64,000 nt of DNA, taken from positions 124,001 through 188,000 of the forward strand of contig NZ_JOAG01000030.1 in assembly GCF_000725485.1 (NCBI RefSeq), written 5' to 3'. The notes beneath the pieces were generated by a model, which saw only the letters and a program-made list of their open reading frames with translations, did no database searches and was not told the origin of the DNA. The position numbers were made by a program, and so were the translations under genes. The first letter of the stretch is position 1, and each line of letters begins with the position of its first letter. Of the stretch, positions 8,700-16,932 are shown piece after piece. Source of the DNA: Nonomuraea candida (GTDB lineage: Bacteria; Actinomycetota; Actinomycetes; Streptosporangiales; Streptosporangiaceae).

Positions 8700-8741
8700 G
8701 TGGTGGGCCCTTTCCTGCTCTCTTGGCGCCGGGAAGGGCTG

Positions 8742-8870
8742 TTACCAGTAGTACCAGTAGAGGCTGTCCGGGAAGTCCCCGAGCGGGTAGCCGTGAGTCA
8801 CCTCGGCGAAGCGGCCGAGTGACCGCAGGGTGGGCGGCTCGTACGGGACGTGGGTGGGCTGGGTCTGCAT
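8742..8870 (-). CDS. Lasso peptide precursor (A protein)
   Basis: A 42-codon gene at the head of the lasso operon. The leader (residues 1-26) has the full actinobacterial pattern Y-x-x-P-x-L-x3-G-x-F-x3-T: Y10, P13, L15, G19, F21 and T25, the last at position -2. Cleavage after H26 would give the 16-residue core GYPLGDFPDSLYWYYW. Gly1 and Asp9 would form a nine-residue ring, leaving the tail SLYWYYW whose bulky aromatics could lock the thread. With no cysteines it is class II. G1, Y2, P3, D6 and D9 match propeptin-type peptides as I remember them, but the tail does not. AGGGGA upstream of the ATG at 8870 supports the start. Confidence 0.93.
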   Translation of the reverse strand: MQTQPTHVPYEPPTLRSLGRFAEVTHGYPLGDFPDSLYWYYW

Positions 8871-9120
8871 GATCAGTCCCCTTTTCTGAATACCTCGTGT
8901 TGCTCGGCAGGCCTGTCACACCCGCCGCGTCTGCCATCCTGCCTCCCACGGCAACCACGCACTGTAGTCGAGGAGTGACAATCTGCGATTGCCTGAGTGA
9001 CGTCCACATGCCCGCTCAGCTCAGCCGGCCACGAACCCGGCACCTCGACGGCTTCCTCACCGACCTCCTGGCCGCCAACCCGATGAAACCGCCTCGCGAC
9101 CGCCCCACGTCCGAGCCACT
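8871..9120. other. Promoter region of the lasso operon, no gene seen
   Basis: The 297 bases between the lasso precursor start and the subtilase stop contain no credible gene. The lasso operon promoter should lie here, reading leftwards. I cannot identify -35 and -10 elements with confidence. The right end holds the hairpin at 9121-9148. Confidence 0.4.
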
Positions 9121-9148
9121 GCCCCCGGGCGGTCTCCGTCCCGGGGGC
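9121..9148 (-). terminator. Rho-independent-type hairpin after the subtilase operon
   Basis: A perfect nine-base stem, GCCCCCGGG (9121-9129) pairing with CCCGGGGGC (9140-9148) around a ten-base loop. It starts 20 bases downstream of the subtilase stop. There is no T-run, as is usual for actinobacterial terminators. Confidence 0.6.
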
Positions 9149-9167
9149 GCGGCGCGCGGCGGTGGGG

Positions 9168-11771
9168 TCAGGTCGCCGCGGGCCGGCAGGTGCGGTCGCC
9201 GACGAACACGTCGTCGACGGCCCACCAGCCGGACAACTGGCCCCGATAGTGGAGGCGGATCCGCACGTCGGCCCGCCCGGCCGCGTCCGGCAGCGGGATG
9301 ACGTGCACGGCCGGTCCTGGAGCGCCGGGGAAGCCCCTGGCCGACCACACGCTCTTCCAGGTACGGCCCCCGTCCACGCTGAGGCCGACGCCGGTCGTGG
9401 AGTTGACCGCCGGCTTCAGGTCGTGGGCGAACTCCAGGGTCGCCGAGGTCCGGGCGGTCAGGTTGTAGGAAGGGCTGGTCAGGTAGGTGTCCTGGAGGTG
9501 GCCCTTGCCGGAGTGCAGGGAGTCGACGATGGCGAACCCGCCCGCGCCGCCGGTGCGGTTGCCCCGTCCGCCGGCGTCGGTGAAGACCCAGCCGGGCTGG
9601 TAGGCGTAGTTGGGGATGCGGGGGTCGACGTCGGTGACCGTCCAGCCCTTGGGCGCCGCGGCGCCGTCGAACCGCTCGGTGCCGCCGTCGCGGATCACCT
9701 CGTAGCCGCGGGCGACGCAGGACAGGGAGACGGTCAGGCCGAGGTCGAGCCGGCGGCCGGTCTCACCCATGGTGACCTGCTGGACGGCCGGGTCGTAGCC
9801 GGGCTCCGTGGCGCGGGTGGTGAGGGTGTAGGTCGTCGACGGGAGCAGGGACAAGGTGTAGGCGCCGGTGGCGGGGTCGGACTCGGCGTTCCACGTGTGG
9901 CCCTTGCCGTCGTCGGCGGTGATCTTCGCGGCGAGCCCGCGGCCGAGGCCGGAGCCGTCGGAGACGGTGCCGGTCAGGTTGATCCGCTCGGTCTGCGGCA
10001 GGGCGACGTCCAGGGTGAGAGAGCCGTCCTTGGCCAGGGTGGCGGTTCTCGTCGTGGTCCGGTAGCCGAACGCCTCGGCCTTGAGCTGGTACTCCCCCGC
10101 GACGAGGGTGTAGCGGTAGGCGCCTTCGGCGCCGAGGGTGGAGGTGCGGGTCAGCGGGCCGGTGAGGGTGACGGTGGCGCCCTCGACCGGCCGGCCGGTG
10201 GTCGCGTCCGTGACGGTGCCGGCCAGCGTGGCGGTGCCGCGCGTGCCGGCCTCGACCAGGGCCAGGGCGTCGAGGCGGCCTTCGCCGTAGACGGCGTTGT
10301 CGGCCGCGGTGCCGCCGCAGGTGGTGTCCTCGGTGTCGATGGCCGACAGGTCCAGCAGCAGGCGGGTGGCCGCGGTGTCGCGTACGTACTCGGGGCGGGC
10401 CGACCACAGCAGCGCGACCGCTCCCGCGACGTGCGGCGCCGCCATCGAGGTGCCGTCGAAGAACGCGTAGGCGCCGCCGGGCACCGAGGAGCGGACGCTC
10501 ACGCCCGGTGCGGAGATGTTCGGCTTGATCTCGCCGTCCTGGCCGGGACCGCGGCTGGAGAAGCTCGCGATCTTGTTGTTGACGTCGTACGCGCCCACCG
10601 AGTAGTTGATGACGCGCCCGCCGGGCGTTCCGGAGGTCTGGCAGGCGGGGCCGTCGTTGCCGTTGGACCAGATGCCCATGATGCCGGAGGCCGCCCAGGC
10701 GAGCTGGATGTCCTCCATGAACGGCTGGGTGGTCAGCCTCGCGCCCCACGAGTTGTTGACGATGTGCGGGCGCTTGGCCGCGTCGGGGTTGGCGCCAGTG
10801 GAGTCGGTGGGCGCGAGCATCCACTGCGATGACGCGACGAGGGCCTCCTCCGAGCACTGGTCGGTGGTGCAGCCCTTGGCCGCGATCCAGCGCACGCCCG
10901 GGGCGACGCCGATCTGGTTGCCCTGGCCGTCGTCGCCGGCCATGGTGCCCATGGTGTGGGTGCCGTGGGAGTTGTTGTCGCACGGCGCGTCGCTCGGGCA
11001 CTCGCTCAGCGGGTCGTGCCAGTTGTAGTCGTGGGTGAAGGTGCCGTCTCCGTTGTCGCCCCGGTAGCTCTTGGCCAGGGCGGGGTGGTCGTACTGGACG
11101 CCGGAGTCGATGTTGGCGATGACGATGTCCTCGCCGCGGCGGCCGGTCCGCGCCCACACGTCGTCGGCGTTGATGTCGGACACGCCCCAGGTGAGGCCCG
11201 CCGCGGCGGCGGCCCCGGCGGGCGTGCTCCGGACCGGCTCGGGGATGGTGTACGTGACGGGCGCGCGGATCTCCTCGACCCCGGGTAACTTCGCGATCTT
11301 CTCGGCCAGCGCCCGCGAGGCGTTCTTCACGTGGACGGCGTTGGTGACCCAGAACGCCGTGAACTTCACTCCCTCCGCCTTGAGCAGCTTGCGCAGCGGC
11401 TCCTGGTCGCGGTCGGCCCTGGCGTGCAGCCGCTCGACCACGTCCCGGCCGCGGGCGGCGGGGCCGGCGATCTTCTTGGCCGGGGCGAGGTCGGCCTTGC
11501 CCGACATGCGCACCCAGAAGTCCGTGGTGGCGCGCGCGTCGAAGCTCGCCAGCACCTCCGGCGCGATCACCGGATCGTCCGCGGCGGCCGCCGCGGGGAC
11601 GGCGCCCGGCAGGGCAGTGGCCGGCAGGGCAGTGGCCGGCAGGGCAGCGGCCGGCAGGGCAGTGGCCGGCAGGGCAGCGGCCGGCAGGGCGGTGGCCAGC
11701 AGGGCGGTGGCCAGCAGGGTCAGGGCGCGCGCCCGCGCGGGCGCCTTACGGGGAACTCTCACGTCACTCAC
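9168..11771 (-). CDS. Secreted S8 subtilisin-like serine protease with C-terminal accessory domains
   Basis: 867 residues. After a Sec signal peptide and a propeptide-like part (about 60-175) comes the S8 domain with the full triad: D222 (ANIDSGVQ), H269 (NNSHGTHTMG) and S442 (DGTSMAAPHVAG), plus an oxyanion Asn in SNGNDG. Two carboxypeptidase-regulatory-like beta domains (about 505-670) and a C-terminal jelly-roll-like domain follow. The latter ends WWAVDDVFVGDRTC, as in adhesive domains of actinobacterial proteases. The signal peptide core is unusual: a five-residue repeat (ATALP/AAALP) encoded by a 15-base minisatellite. It is the last gene of a four-gene operon of secreted proteins and overlaps the preceding stop by eight bases. 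Confidence 0.9.
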   Translation of the reverse strand: MSDVRVPRKAPARARALTLLATALLATALPAAALPATALPAAALPATALPATALPGAVPAAAAADDPVIAPEVLASFDARATTDFWVRMSGKADLAPAKKIAGPAARGRDVVERLHARADRDQEPLRKLLKAEGVKFTAFWVTNAVHVKNASRALAEKIAKLPGVEEIRAPVTYTIPEPVRSTPAGAAAAAGLTWGVSDINADDVWARTGRRGEDIVIANIDSGVQYDHPALAKSYRGDNGDGTFTHDYNWHDPLSECPSDAPCDNNSHGTHTMGTMAGDDGQGNQIGVAPGVRWIAAKGCTTDQCSEEALVASSQWMLAPTDSTGANPDAAKRPHIVNNSWGARLTTQPFMEDIQLAWAASGIMGIWSNGNDGPACQTSGTPGGRVINYSVGAYDVNNKIASFSSRGPGQDGEIKPNISAPGVSVRSSVPGGAYAFFDGTSMAAPHVAGAVALLWSARPEYVRDTAATRLLLDLSAIDTEDTTCGGTAADNAVYGEGRLDALALVEAGTRGTATLAGTVTDATTGRPVEGATVTLTGPLTRTSTLGAEGAYRYTLVAGEYQLKAEAFGYRTTTRTATLAKDGSLTLDVALPQTERINLTGTVSDGSGLGRGLAAKITADDGKGHTWNAESDPATGAYTLSLLPSTTYTLTTRATEPGYDPAVQQVTMGETGRRLDLGLTVSLSCVARGYEVIRDGGTERFDGAAAPKGWTVTDVDPRIPNYAYQPGWVFTDAGGRGNRTGGAGGFAIVDSLHSGKGHLQDTYLTSPSYNLTARTSATLEFAHDLKPAVNSTTGVGLSVDGGRTWKSVWSARGFPGAPGPAVHVIPLPDAAGRADVRIRLHYRGQLSGWWAVDDVFVGDRTCRPAAT
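11606..11718. repeat. 15-base minisatellite inside a signal peptide
   Basis: About seven and a half copies of a 15-base unit (GGCCGGCAGGGCAGT with A/G and C/A variants) lie in frame in the signal peptide of the subtilase. Each unit adds five hydrophobic residues (A-T/A-A-L-P). Copy-number change would lengthen or shorten the hydrophobic core without breaking the frame. Confidence 0.85.
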
Positions 11772-12981
11772 TCCCGCAGCTCAGGTGGGCGATCAGGCGG
11801 CGCGGCAGCAACTGCGGGTAGCCGATGTCGGAGGGCACCGTCCGGGTGGAGGTGCCGGTCACCCACACGTCGTCGGGGCCGCTGCCGTCCACGTCGTGGA
11901 AGATGAAGCCGAACGCCTCCGGCTGCTCGCCCTGGGGCTTGACCTCCCGCCAGGAGGCGCCGTCCCAATGCCGCACGTGGAAGACGCCCATGCTGCTGTC
12001 GTTGGTGAGGGCCCACAACTGGCCGGGGGCGGGGGCGTACAGCTTGAAGATGTCGCCGCCGTAGGGGCCCGGCTCGGGCGCGGGCATGGTGGTCCAGCTC
12101 TGGCCGTCCCAGTGGAGCAGGAGCGGCCTCGGGCTGCTCTGGCCGCCGGAGATGCCGGCGACCCAGACGTCGTCGGGGCCGGAGGCGTCGAGCGCGTACA
12201 ACATCCCTTCCGCGCCGGGGTCCGGCAGCGCGACGTCGGCCCAGGCCGTCCCGTCGTGGCGCAGGACCATCGGCTGGTACGAGCCCGTCTGCTCGTTCTT
12301 CTGGAAGCCGGCGGCCCAGACGCCGCCGCCCGGCACGGCTTTCACCGATCTCAGACCGGCGGAGGCGCGGCGGGCCGCGGGGTGGCCGACCGTCGTCCAC
12401 TCCGTGCCGTCCCAGCGCTGAATGAGCGCGCCGCCCGCCGGCCCGTCGACGCGGCCCACCGCCCACGCCTGGGCGGAGTCCACCGTGGCGACGTCCGCCA
12501 GCCAGGACGGGCCGGTCTGCGGGCTCTGCGACGCGCCCGCCGTGGTGAGCGTCCAGCGGCCGCGGTCGAGGCGGGCCAGCACGCCTGCCCCGTCCGGCTG
12601 GTAGGGGCCGTGCAGGTTGACCAGCGACCAGCCGCCGGTGACGTCGAACGAGCCGGCGCCCACCTGGAACAGGTTCGCGGTGCGCGGGGGCACGGGGATC
12701 TGGGGGCCGTTCTCGACCAGCGAGCGGCCGTTCCAGCGCAGCGACCGGGCGCCCTCCTCGAGCTGCTCGGAGAAGCGCACGTTGTCACGCGAGATCACGT
12801 CGACGTCGACGACGCCCTCGCTCGCGGGCGCGTCGAGCATCGTCCAGGCCGGTACGCAGTCCGTCCCGGCGGTGGCGGGAGCCTGGGTGGCGGAGGTGGC
12901 GGCGGTGCTCAGCAGGGCGGTCAGGCCGGCCGCGACGGTGGCCCGGCGCAACCGCCCGCGGGGAGATCGTGGTGTTCGCAT
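11764..12981 (-). CDS. Secreted beta-propeller-like protein of unknown function
   Basis: 405 residues with a signal peptide (RRATVAAGLTALLSTAATSA) followed by repeats of the form W-D/N-G-x-x-W preceded by D-D-V-W-V or A-W-A-V-G, for example HWDGQSWTTM, RHWDGASWREV and SGPDDVWVAG. Such repeats form beta-propeller blades in many secreted actinobacterial proteins. No catalytic residues are apparent. It sits between a degenerate S53 protein and an active subtilase in one operon, so a binding or protective role for a secreted protease system is possible but unproven. The ATG at 12981 lies 10 bases after the previous stop. Confidence 0.75.
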   Translation of the reverse strand: MRTPRSPRGRLRRATVAAGLTALLSTAATSATQAPATAGTDCVPAWTMLDAPASEGVVDVDVISRDNVRFSEQLEEGARSLRWNGRSLVENGPQIPVPPRTANLFQVGAGSFDVTGGWSLVNLHGPYQPDGAGVLARLDRGRWTLTTAGASQSPQTGPSWLADVATVDSAQAWAVGRVDGPAGGALIQRWDGTEWTTVGHPAARRASAGLRSVKAVPGGGVWAAGFQKNEQTGSYQPMVLRHDGTAWADVALPDPGAEGMLYALDASGPDDVWVAGISGGQSSPRPLLLHWDGQSWTTMPAPEPGPYGGDIFKLYAPAPGQLWALTNDSSMGVFHVRHWDGASWREVKPQGEQPEAFGFIFHDVDGSGPDDVWVTGTSTRTVPSDIGYPQLLPRRLIAHLSCGSE

Positions 12982-12991
12982 CAGGGTTCTC

Positions 12992-14236
12992 CTAGAAGGC
13001 GCCGGTGCCGTTGGGGGTGCCCATGCCGCTGGGCCCGTCGTAGCCGCGCGCCGCGGTGCAGATCCTGCCGCCGCCGCAGGCGCCGTTGCTTCCGGCGACG
13101 ATGTCGTTCAGGTACGGCGCGGCGGCGTAGAGCCGCTTGCCCGCCGGGGTGGCCGAATCGGTGCCGGCCAGGCCGTACACGCCGGCGATGAACGCCGCCG
13201 CGATGGGGGTGCCCGCGGCGGTGCCCCAGCCACCCAGGCTGGTGCTGTAGACCTGGACCGGGGTGTCGGAGGAGGCCACCGCCGCGACGTCGGCCACGGT
13301 GCGCCGGCTTCCGCACGCTCCGGCCGGCTGCCAGGCCGGGCGCGGCGCGTACATCGAGCAGCCGGAGGCGGTGTCGCGCCAGGCGGACTCGTTCCAGCCG
13401 CGCGTGGTGGCGGGGTCCCGGTAGAGCTGGGTGCCGCCGACGGCGATCACCGACGGGTAGGCGGCGGGGAGGATCTGGCGGCCGCCGCTGTTGAAGCCCG
13501 CGCCGGAGGGCGCGACGACGGTGGTCGGCGCGTGGTCGAAGCGGGCGGCCAGGGCGTTCTGGCCGTCGTACTCGGCCACGCCCCACATGGGCACGACCGC
13601 GGTGGCGCCCTGCGCGGCGGCCTGGTCCACGGCCGCCGCCATGGCGGCCAGGGACGGGTCGTCGGCCTGCACCAGCAGGAGCTTGCAGTTCGGGCAGGCC
13701 GCCGCGGCGAGCTGCAGCCCGACGCTGCTGTGCACCGCCCAGGCGGGGCTCGGGGCGGGCGGTGTGTCGCCGCCCCGCTGGTTGATCTTCTTGAAGCAGG
13801 GGAAGTCGGCGTCGCACGGGGGCATGCCGTTCGCCTTGCGGTACTCGGCCAGCTCGTCCCCGGCCTCGGGGTTGTCGTACGGGGTGACGACGGCCACGCT
13901 CTGGCCGCCGCCCAGCCAGTCCGAGGGCAGCCGGTAGGCCTCCTGGAGGTCCCTGGCGGTCAGCGGGCCGCGGCCGGCGGCGACGCGCGGCAGCGGCTGG
14001 TCGCCGCCTCCCGTGCCGGCGCGCAGGAGGCACGTCGCCGGTCCGGTGTCCTTGGCGTCCTTGGGGCAGGCCGGGCTCGGGGCGGGCGGCGCGGCGACGG
14101 TGGCGCCGTTAGAGGTGGCCGCGGCGGAAGGGGTGAGCGGGGTCGGCGGGGCGACCGTGGTGAGCAGCGTGGTGAGGAGCGTGGTGAGCAGGATCGCCAC
14201 CGCGCTCCCGTGCGTCGTCCGTCGATGGGTGCGCAT
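12992..14236 (-). CDS. Secreted S53 (sedolisin)-fold protein lacking catalytic residues
   Basis: 414 residues with a signal peptide and the sedolisin fold: the LTARDLQEAYRLPS propeptide junction, QSVAVVTPYDNPEA, GGTQLYRD and a Ca-site end with LNDIVAGSNGAC and GYDGPSGMGTPNG. The catalytic positions are all changed. The E-x3-D pair is H169 and G173 (WAVHSSVG), the oxyanion Asp is Ala (PSGAGF instead of SGDSG), and the serine motif SGTS is AGTP at 341-344. It should therefore be unable to cleave peptides by the S53 mechanism. The frame is intact and the calcium-binding region is kept, so this looks like a maintained pseudoenzyme rather than a decaying gene. It lies 14 bases after its upstream neighbour. 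Confidence 0.85.
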   Translation of the reverse strand: MRTHRRTTHGSAVAILLTTLLTTLLTTVAPPTPLTPSAAATSNGATVAAPPAPSPACPKDAKDTGPATCLLRAGTGGGDQPLPRVAAGRGPLTARDLQEAYRLPSDWLGGGQSVAVVTPYDNPEAGDELAEYRKANGMPPCDADFPCFKKINQRGGDTPPAPSPAWAVHSSVGLQLAAAACPNCKLLLVQADDPSLAAMAAAVDQAAAQGATAVVPMWGVAEYDGQNALAARFDHAPTTVVAPSGAGFNSGGRQILPAAYPSVIAVGGTQLYRDPATTRGWNESAWRDTASGCSMYAPRPAWQPAGACGSRRTVADVAAVASSDTPVQVYSTSLGGWGTAAGTPIAAAFIAGVYGLAGTDSATPAGKRLYAAAPYLNDIVAGSNGACGGGRICTAARGYDGPSGMGTPNGTGAF

Positions 14237-14250
14237 GTCAGGTCTCCCGG

Positions 14251-16653
14251 TCAGCCGGCGAGCCGGTAGGCACGGATGTTGGTCTGGGTGACGGTGCTGC
14301 CGTCACCGGCCCGCGCGTTGACCCGCAGCGACACCCAGCGGGCGGGCTCGGAGTACTCCGGATGCGTGATCGGCGCGGTGAGCGTGCCGTCGCGCCTGGC
14401 GGTGGCGGTCTTGGGAGCCGACCAGGTCCTGCCGTCGTCGTACGACACCTCGACCGTGGCCCGCACGCCCGTGGGCCGGGCCTGGTGCTCCTGGCGCGAG
14501 ACCCGGAACGCCACGTCGAACGGCTGCCCGGCCTTGGCCCGGGAGTCCAGGTCGAGCGACAGGTTCCAGTGCACGAACAGCAGCGGCAGGAAGGAGCACG
14601 AACGCGTGGAGTCGGCGCACTGCACGGTACGGGGCAGCGCGGCGGCGGCGTCACGCGGCCCGCTGCGGAAGGTCCACTCGGTACGGCTCGGCGACTGGGA
14701 GTTGCCCCGGCCGGCGAAGTCCCACACCAGGCGGTAGCCGGCCGGGCGCGGCGCCAGCGGCAGCGACAACGGCATGGGCAGATAGGGCGTGTAGCCGCCG
14801 GCGCCCAGGTCGAAGACGAGCTTGCCGTCCCGGTAGAACGTCGTGCGCGACGCGGCGTACGCCTCCGACGTCGAGTGCAGCGGCACCGAGTCGGCGAACC
14901 CGTTCAGGTAGACCGCGCCCAGCGAGCCCTGCCTGCACGCCAGGCACACCTGCAGCCACGGTTTGTCCACCCTGCTGCCCGGGCCTCCGAGTCCGAGCAG
15001 GGTCTCCTGCACGTAGGTGGCGGCGGCCGACGGCGTGCGGGGGCCGAGGTTCCACACCTCTGTGATCTCCTGGCCGGGGCGCAGCTTGCGGCGCTGCCCG
15101 AGGATGACCTCGTTGGTGTCGGCGGCCATGACGTGCTGCCAGTACGTCTCGTCGGGCCTGCTGCTGTAGACGTAGTCGACGCGCTCGCCGGCGGCCGGCA
15201 GGAAGCCGTGGCTCACGTCGGACCACCCCCACGGCAGGAACACGAAGGACGCCCGGGTCACCGGCCCTGGCGAGGCGGCGTCGGAGGCCGTGTTGTAGAG
15301 CGTGGAGCGCACCGCGGCCAGCTCCGACTTCCTGACGACCGGCGTCAGCCTGCCCGGCACGGCGGGGCCGTAGGCGAACACCAGCTTGTACGTCGCGCCC
15401 ATCTCGGGCCCCGAGTCGGCGTTCTCGGCCAGCAGCGTGAAGCCCGTGAACGTGAAGTCGCCCTTCCTGACCGGCCTGGTCGGGGTGACGTAGAGGTCGG
15501 GGCTGCCGGTGACCGGGTCGGAGTAGGTCCTCCAGGTGAAGCCCGCGATCAATCCCGAGGGGCTGACGCCCGTCTCGTCGCCCGCGGCGCTGGTGCGTAC
15601 GAACGACAGGGATTCGGAGCGGATCAGCGGCGCCCGCGGCGGCGAGGCCAGCGTCGGCCGGTAGCGGACCGCCTTCCTGGCGTCCAGCACCACGCTGGTG
15701 TCGGCGCCGACCCGCACCTCGGGCTCGATCACCAGTGCCGTCTCCGACGTGAGGTCGGTGGCCGGGGCGGTGAGCACGCTGGCCATGATGCTGTAGGTGC
15801 CTTCCGGCACCATGAACGACTTCTTGCCCTCGCCGGGGTAGGTGAAGGCGAAGGTGGCCAGGGCCCCGTCACTGACGTTCTGGACGGCTCCGATCATCGT
15901 GCCGGGCGTGCCGTCCCTGGCGATGGAGTCGACGGTCAGCATGTGGTAGCTCAGCTCCCCGCCGGCCGCCTTGGCCGCGGGCGCGTCGGCGGTCAGCGGC
16001 GAGGGCGGCGGCTCGGGAGCGCCCTCGGGGGCGGCCAGCTCGATCCGCTCGATTCCGGGCAGTGTGCCGGCGGCGTCGCCCTTCGCACCGCGCCAGGTCT
16101 CGGCCAGCAGCCTGCCGAGCGCCGGGGCCTCTCTCTTGGTCACCGTCGCGGTGGCCGCGCCGCCGGCGGCGGCGGTGACGCTGGTGGCGGGCAGGGCCTC
16201 GGCCTGGGCACGACCGGCCCGCACGGTGACCGGGAGGGTGGCGCTGCGCTCGTCGTCCAGCTCGGCCCGCACCAGGTAGCCGACGTTGAACAGGCGCAGG
16301 TCGATGGTCTTGCCGAGGTAGGGCACCACTTCGGACGGCACGACGTAGGTGTCGCCGCCGAGGGTGAACTGCGAGAACGTGCCTCCGGCCGGGCCGCCGC
16401 CGGGGAGCCTGCTGACCTGCTGGCCGCCGCGCTCGTCGACGTCGACCTGGAAGCGGTCACCGGTCAGCAGGGTCACCGTCGAGGTGCTCGCCTCAGGCGC
16501 TCTGGCGGCAGGACCGGTGACGTGGGGGGTGGGGTCCAGCGGCGGGGCTGCCGCGGCGGGTGCGGCGACCACCGCCACCGCCAGCGCCAGTGCCAGGCCG
16601 GCCGTGGCCAGGCGGGGAAGGCGTGCGGAGCCTGACCGGTGGTGGGTTGTCAT
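14251..16653 (-). CDS. Secreted protein resembling an S8 peptidase without its protease domain
   Basis: 800 residues from the ATG at 16653, followed by a clear signal peptide (LATAGLALALAVAVVAAPAA). The N-terminal region (STVTLLTGDRFQVD, then TYVVPSEVVPYLGKTIDLRL and FNVGYLVR) matches the leading domain of very large actinobacterial S8 proteases, which normally runs into a catalytic domain with Asp, His and Ser. Here it passes straight into the beta-rich C-terminal part of such proteins (for example EVSYDDGRTWSAP near the end). No GTSMAAP or HGTH motif exists anywhere. It heads the four-gene secreted operon. It may be an inhibitor, chaperone or decoy for the active subtilase; this is inference. 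A longer start at 16806 is less likely. Confidence 0.7.
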   Translation of the reverse strand: MTTHHRSGSARLPRLATAGLALALAVAVVAAPAAAAPPLDPTPHVTGPAARAPEASTSTVTLLTGDRFQVDVDERGGQQVSRLPGGGPAGGTFSQFTLGGDTYVVPSEVVPYLGKTIDLRLFNVGYLVRAELDDERSATLPVTVRAGRAQAEALPATSVTAAAGGAATATVTKREAPALGRLLAETWRGAKGDAAGTLPGIERIELAAPEGAPEPPPSPLTADAPAAKAAGGELSYHMLTVDSIARDGTPGTMIGAVQNVSDGALATFAFTYPGEGKKSFMVPEGTYSIMASVLTAPATDLTSETALVIEPEVRVGADTSVVLDARKAVRYRPTLASPPRAPLIRSESLSFVRTSAAGDETGVSPSGLIAGFTWRTYSDPVTGSPDLYVTPTRPVRKGDFTFTGFTLLAENADSGPEMGATYKLVFAYGPAVPGRLTPVVRKSELAAVRSTLYNTASDAASPGPVTRASFVFLPWGWSDVSHGFLPAAGERVDYVYSSRPDETYWQHVMAADTNEVILGQRRKLRPGQEITEVWNLGPRTPSAAATYVQETLLGLGGPGSRVDKPWLQVCLACRQGSLGAVYLNGFADSVPLHSTSEAYAASRTTFYRDGKLVFDLGAGGYTPYLPMPLSLPLAPRPAGYRLVWDFAGRGNSQSPSRTEWTFRSGPRDAAAALPRTVQCADSTRSCSFLPLLFVHWNLSLDLDSRAKAGQPFDVAFRVSRQEHQARPTGVRATVEVSYDDGRTWSAPKTATARRDGTLTAPITHPEYSEPARWVSLRVNARAGDGSTVTQTNIRAYRLAG

Positions 16654-16765
16654 CTCTGTCCCGCTTTCTGACCGCGCCTGTACGGCAGGCGCACGACGTG
16701 CCGGTTCACAGCGGCTCGTGTGCGCCGTCGGGCGCCGTCTCACCCAGGAGGCCCTCCTGGGAAAC

Positions 16766-16847
16766 GGCGTCCGGCTCGACGTCGGGCCCAGCATCGGGCC
16801 CAGCATCGGGCCCGGCGTCCGGCTTGGCGTCCGGCTCGACGTCCGGT
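16766..16847. repeat. Short imperfect tandem repeats upstream of the secreted operon
   Basis: The unit AGCATCGGGCCC is repeated two to three times, flanked by related CGTCCGGCTCGACGTCC units. It lies upstream of the first gene of the secreted operon and is not part of a convincing gene. It probably arose by slippage. Confidence 0.55.
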
Positions 16848-16932
16848 TGATCGTTACGCATGAAGATCAGGATCAGGCGCACCCGCCGATGTCGCGAGTC
16901 GGGAAATCACCCAATTAATGGGGAAAAGCAAT

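Noticed and set aside
7431..8822. 463-codon frame antisense to the lasso cyclase
   Set aside because: Gly/Gln/Val-rich shadow frame; the minus strand has the PP-loop synthetase and operon structure.
9168..11771. Subtilase as a lasso peptide isopeptidase
   Set aside because: Lasso isopeptidases are S9-type prolyl-oligopeptidase proteins; this is an S8 protease in a separate operon with its own terminator between it and the lasso genes.
11071..13191. 706-codon frame antisense to the subtilase and propeller genes
   Set aside because: The sense genes have signal peptides, catalytic motifs and operon overlaps; the antisense product is compositionally biased with no domains.
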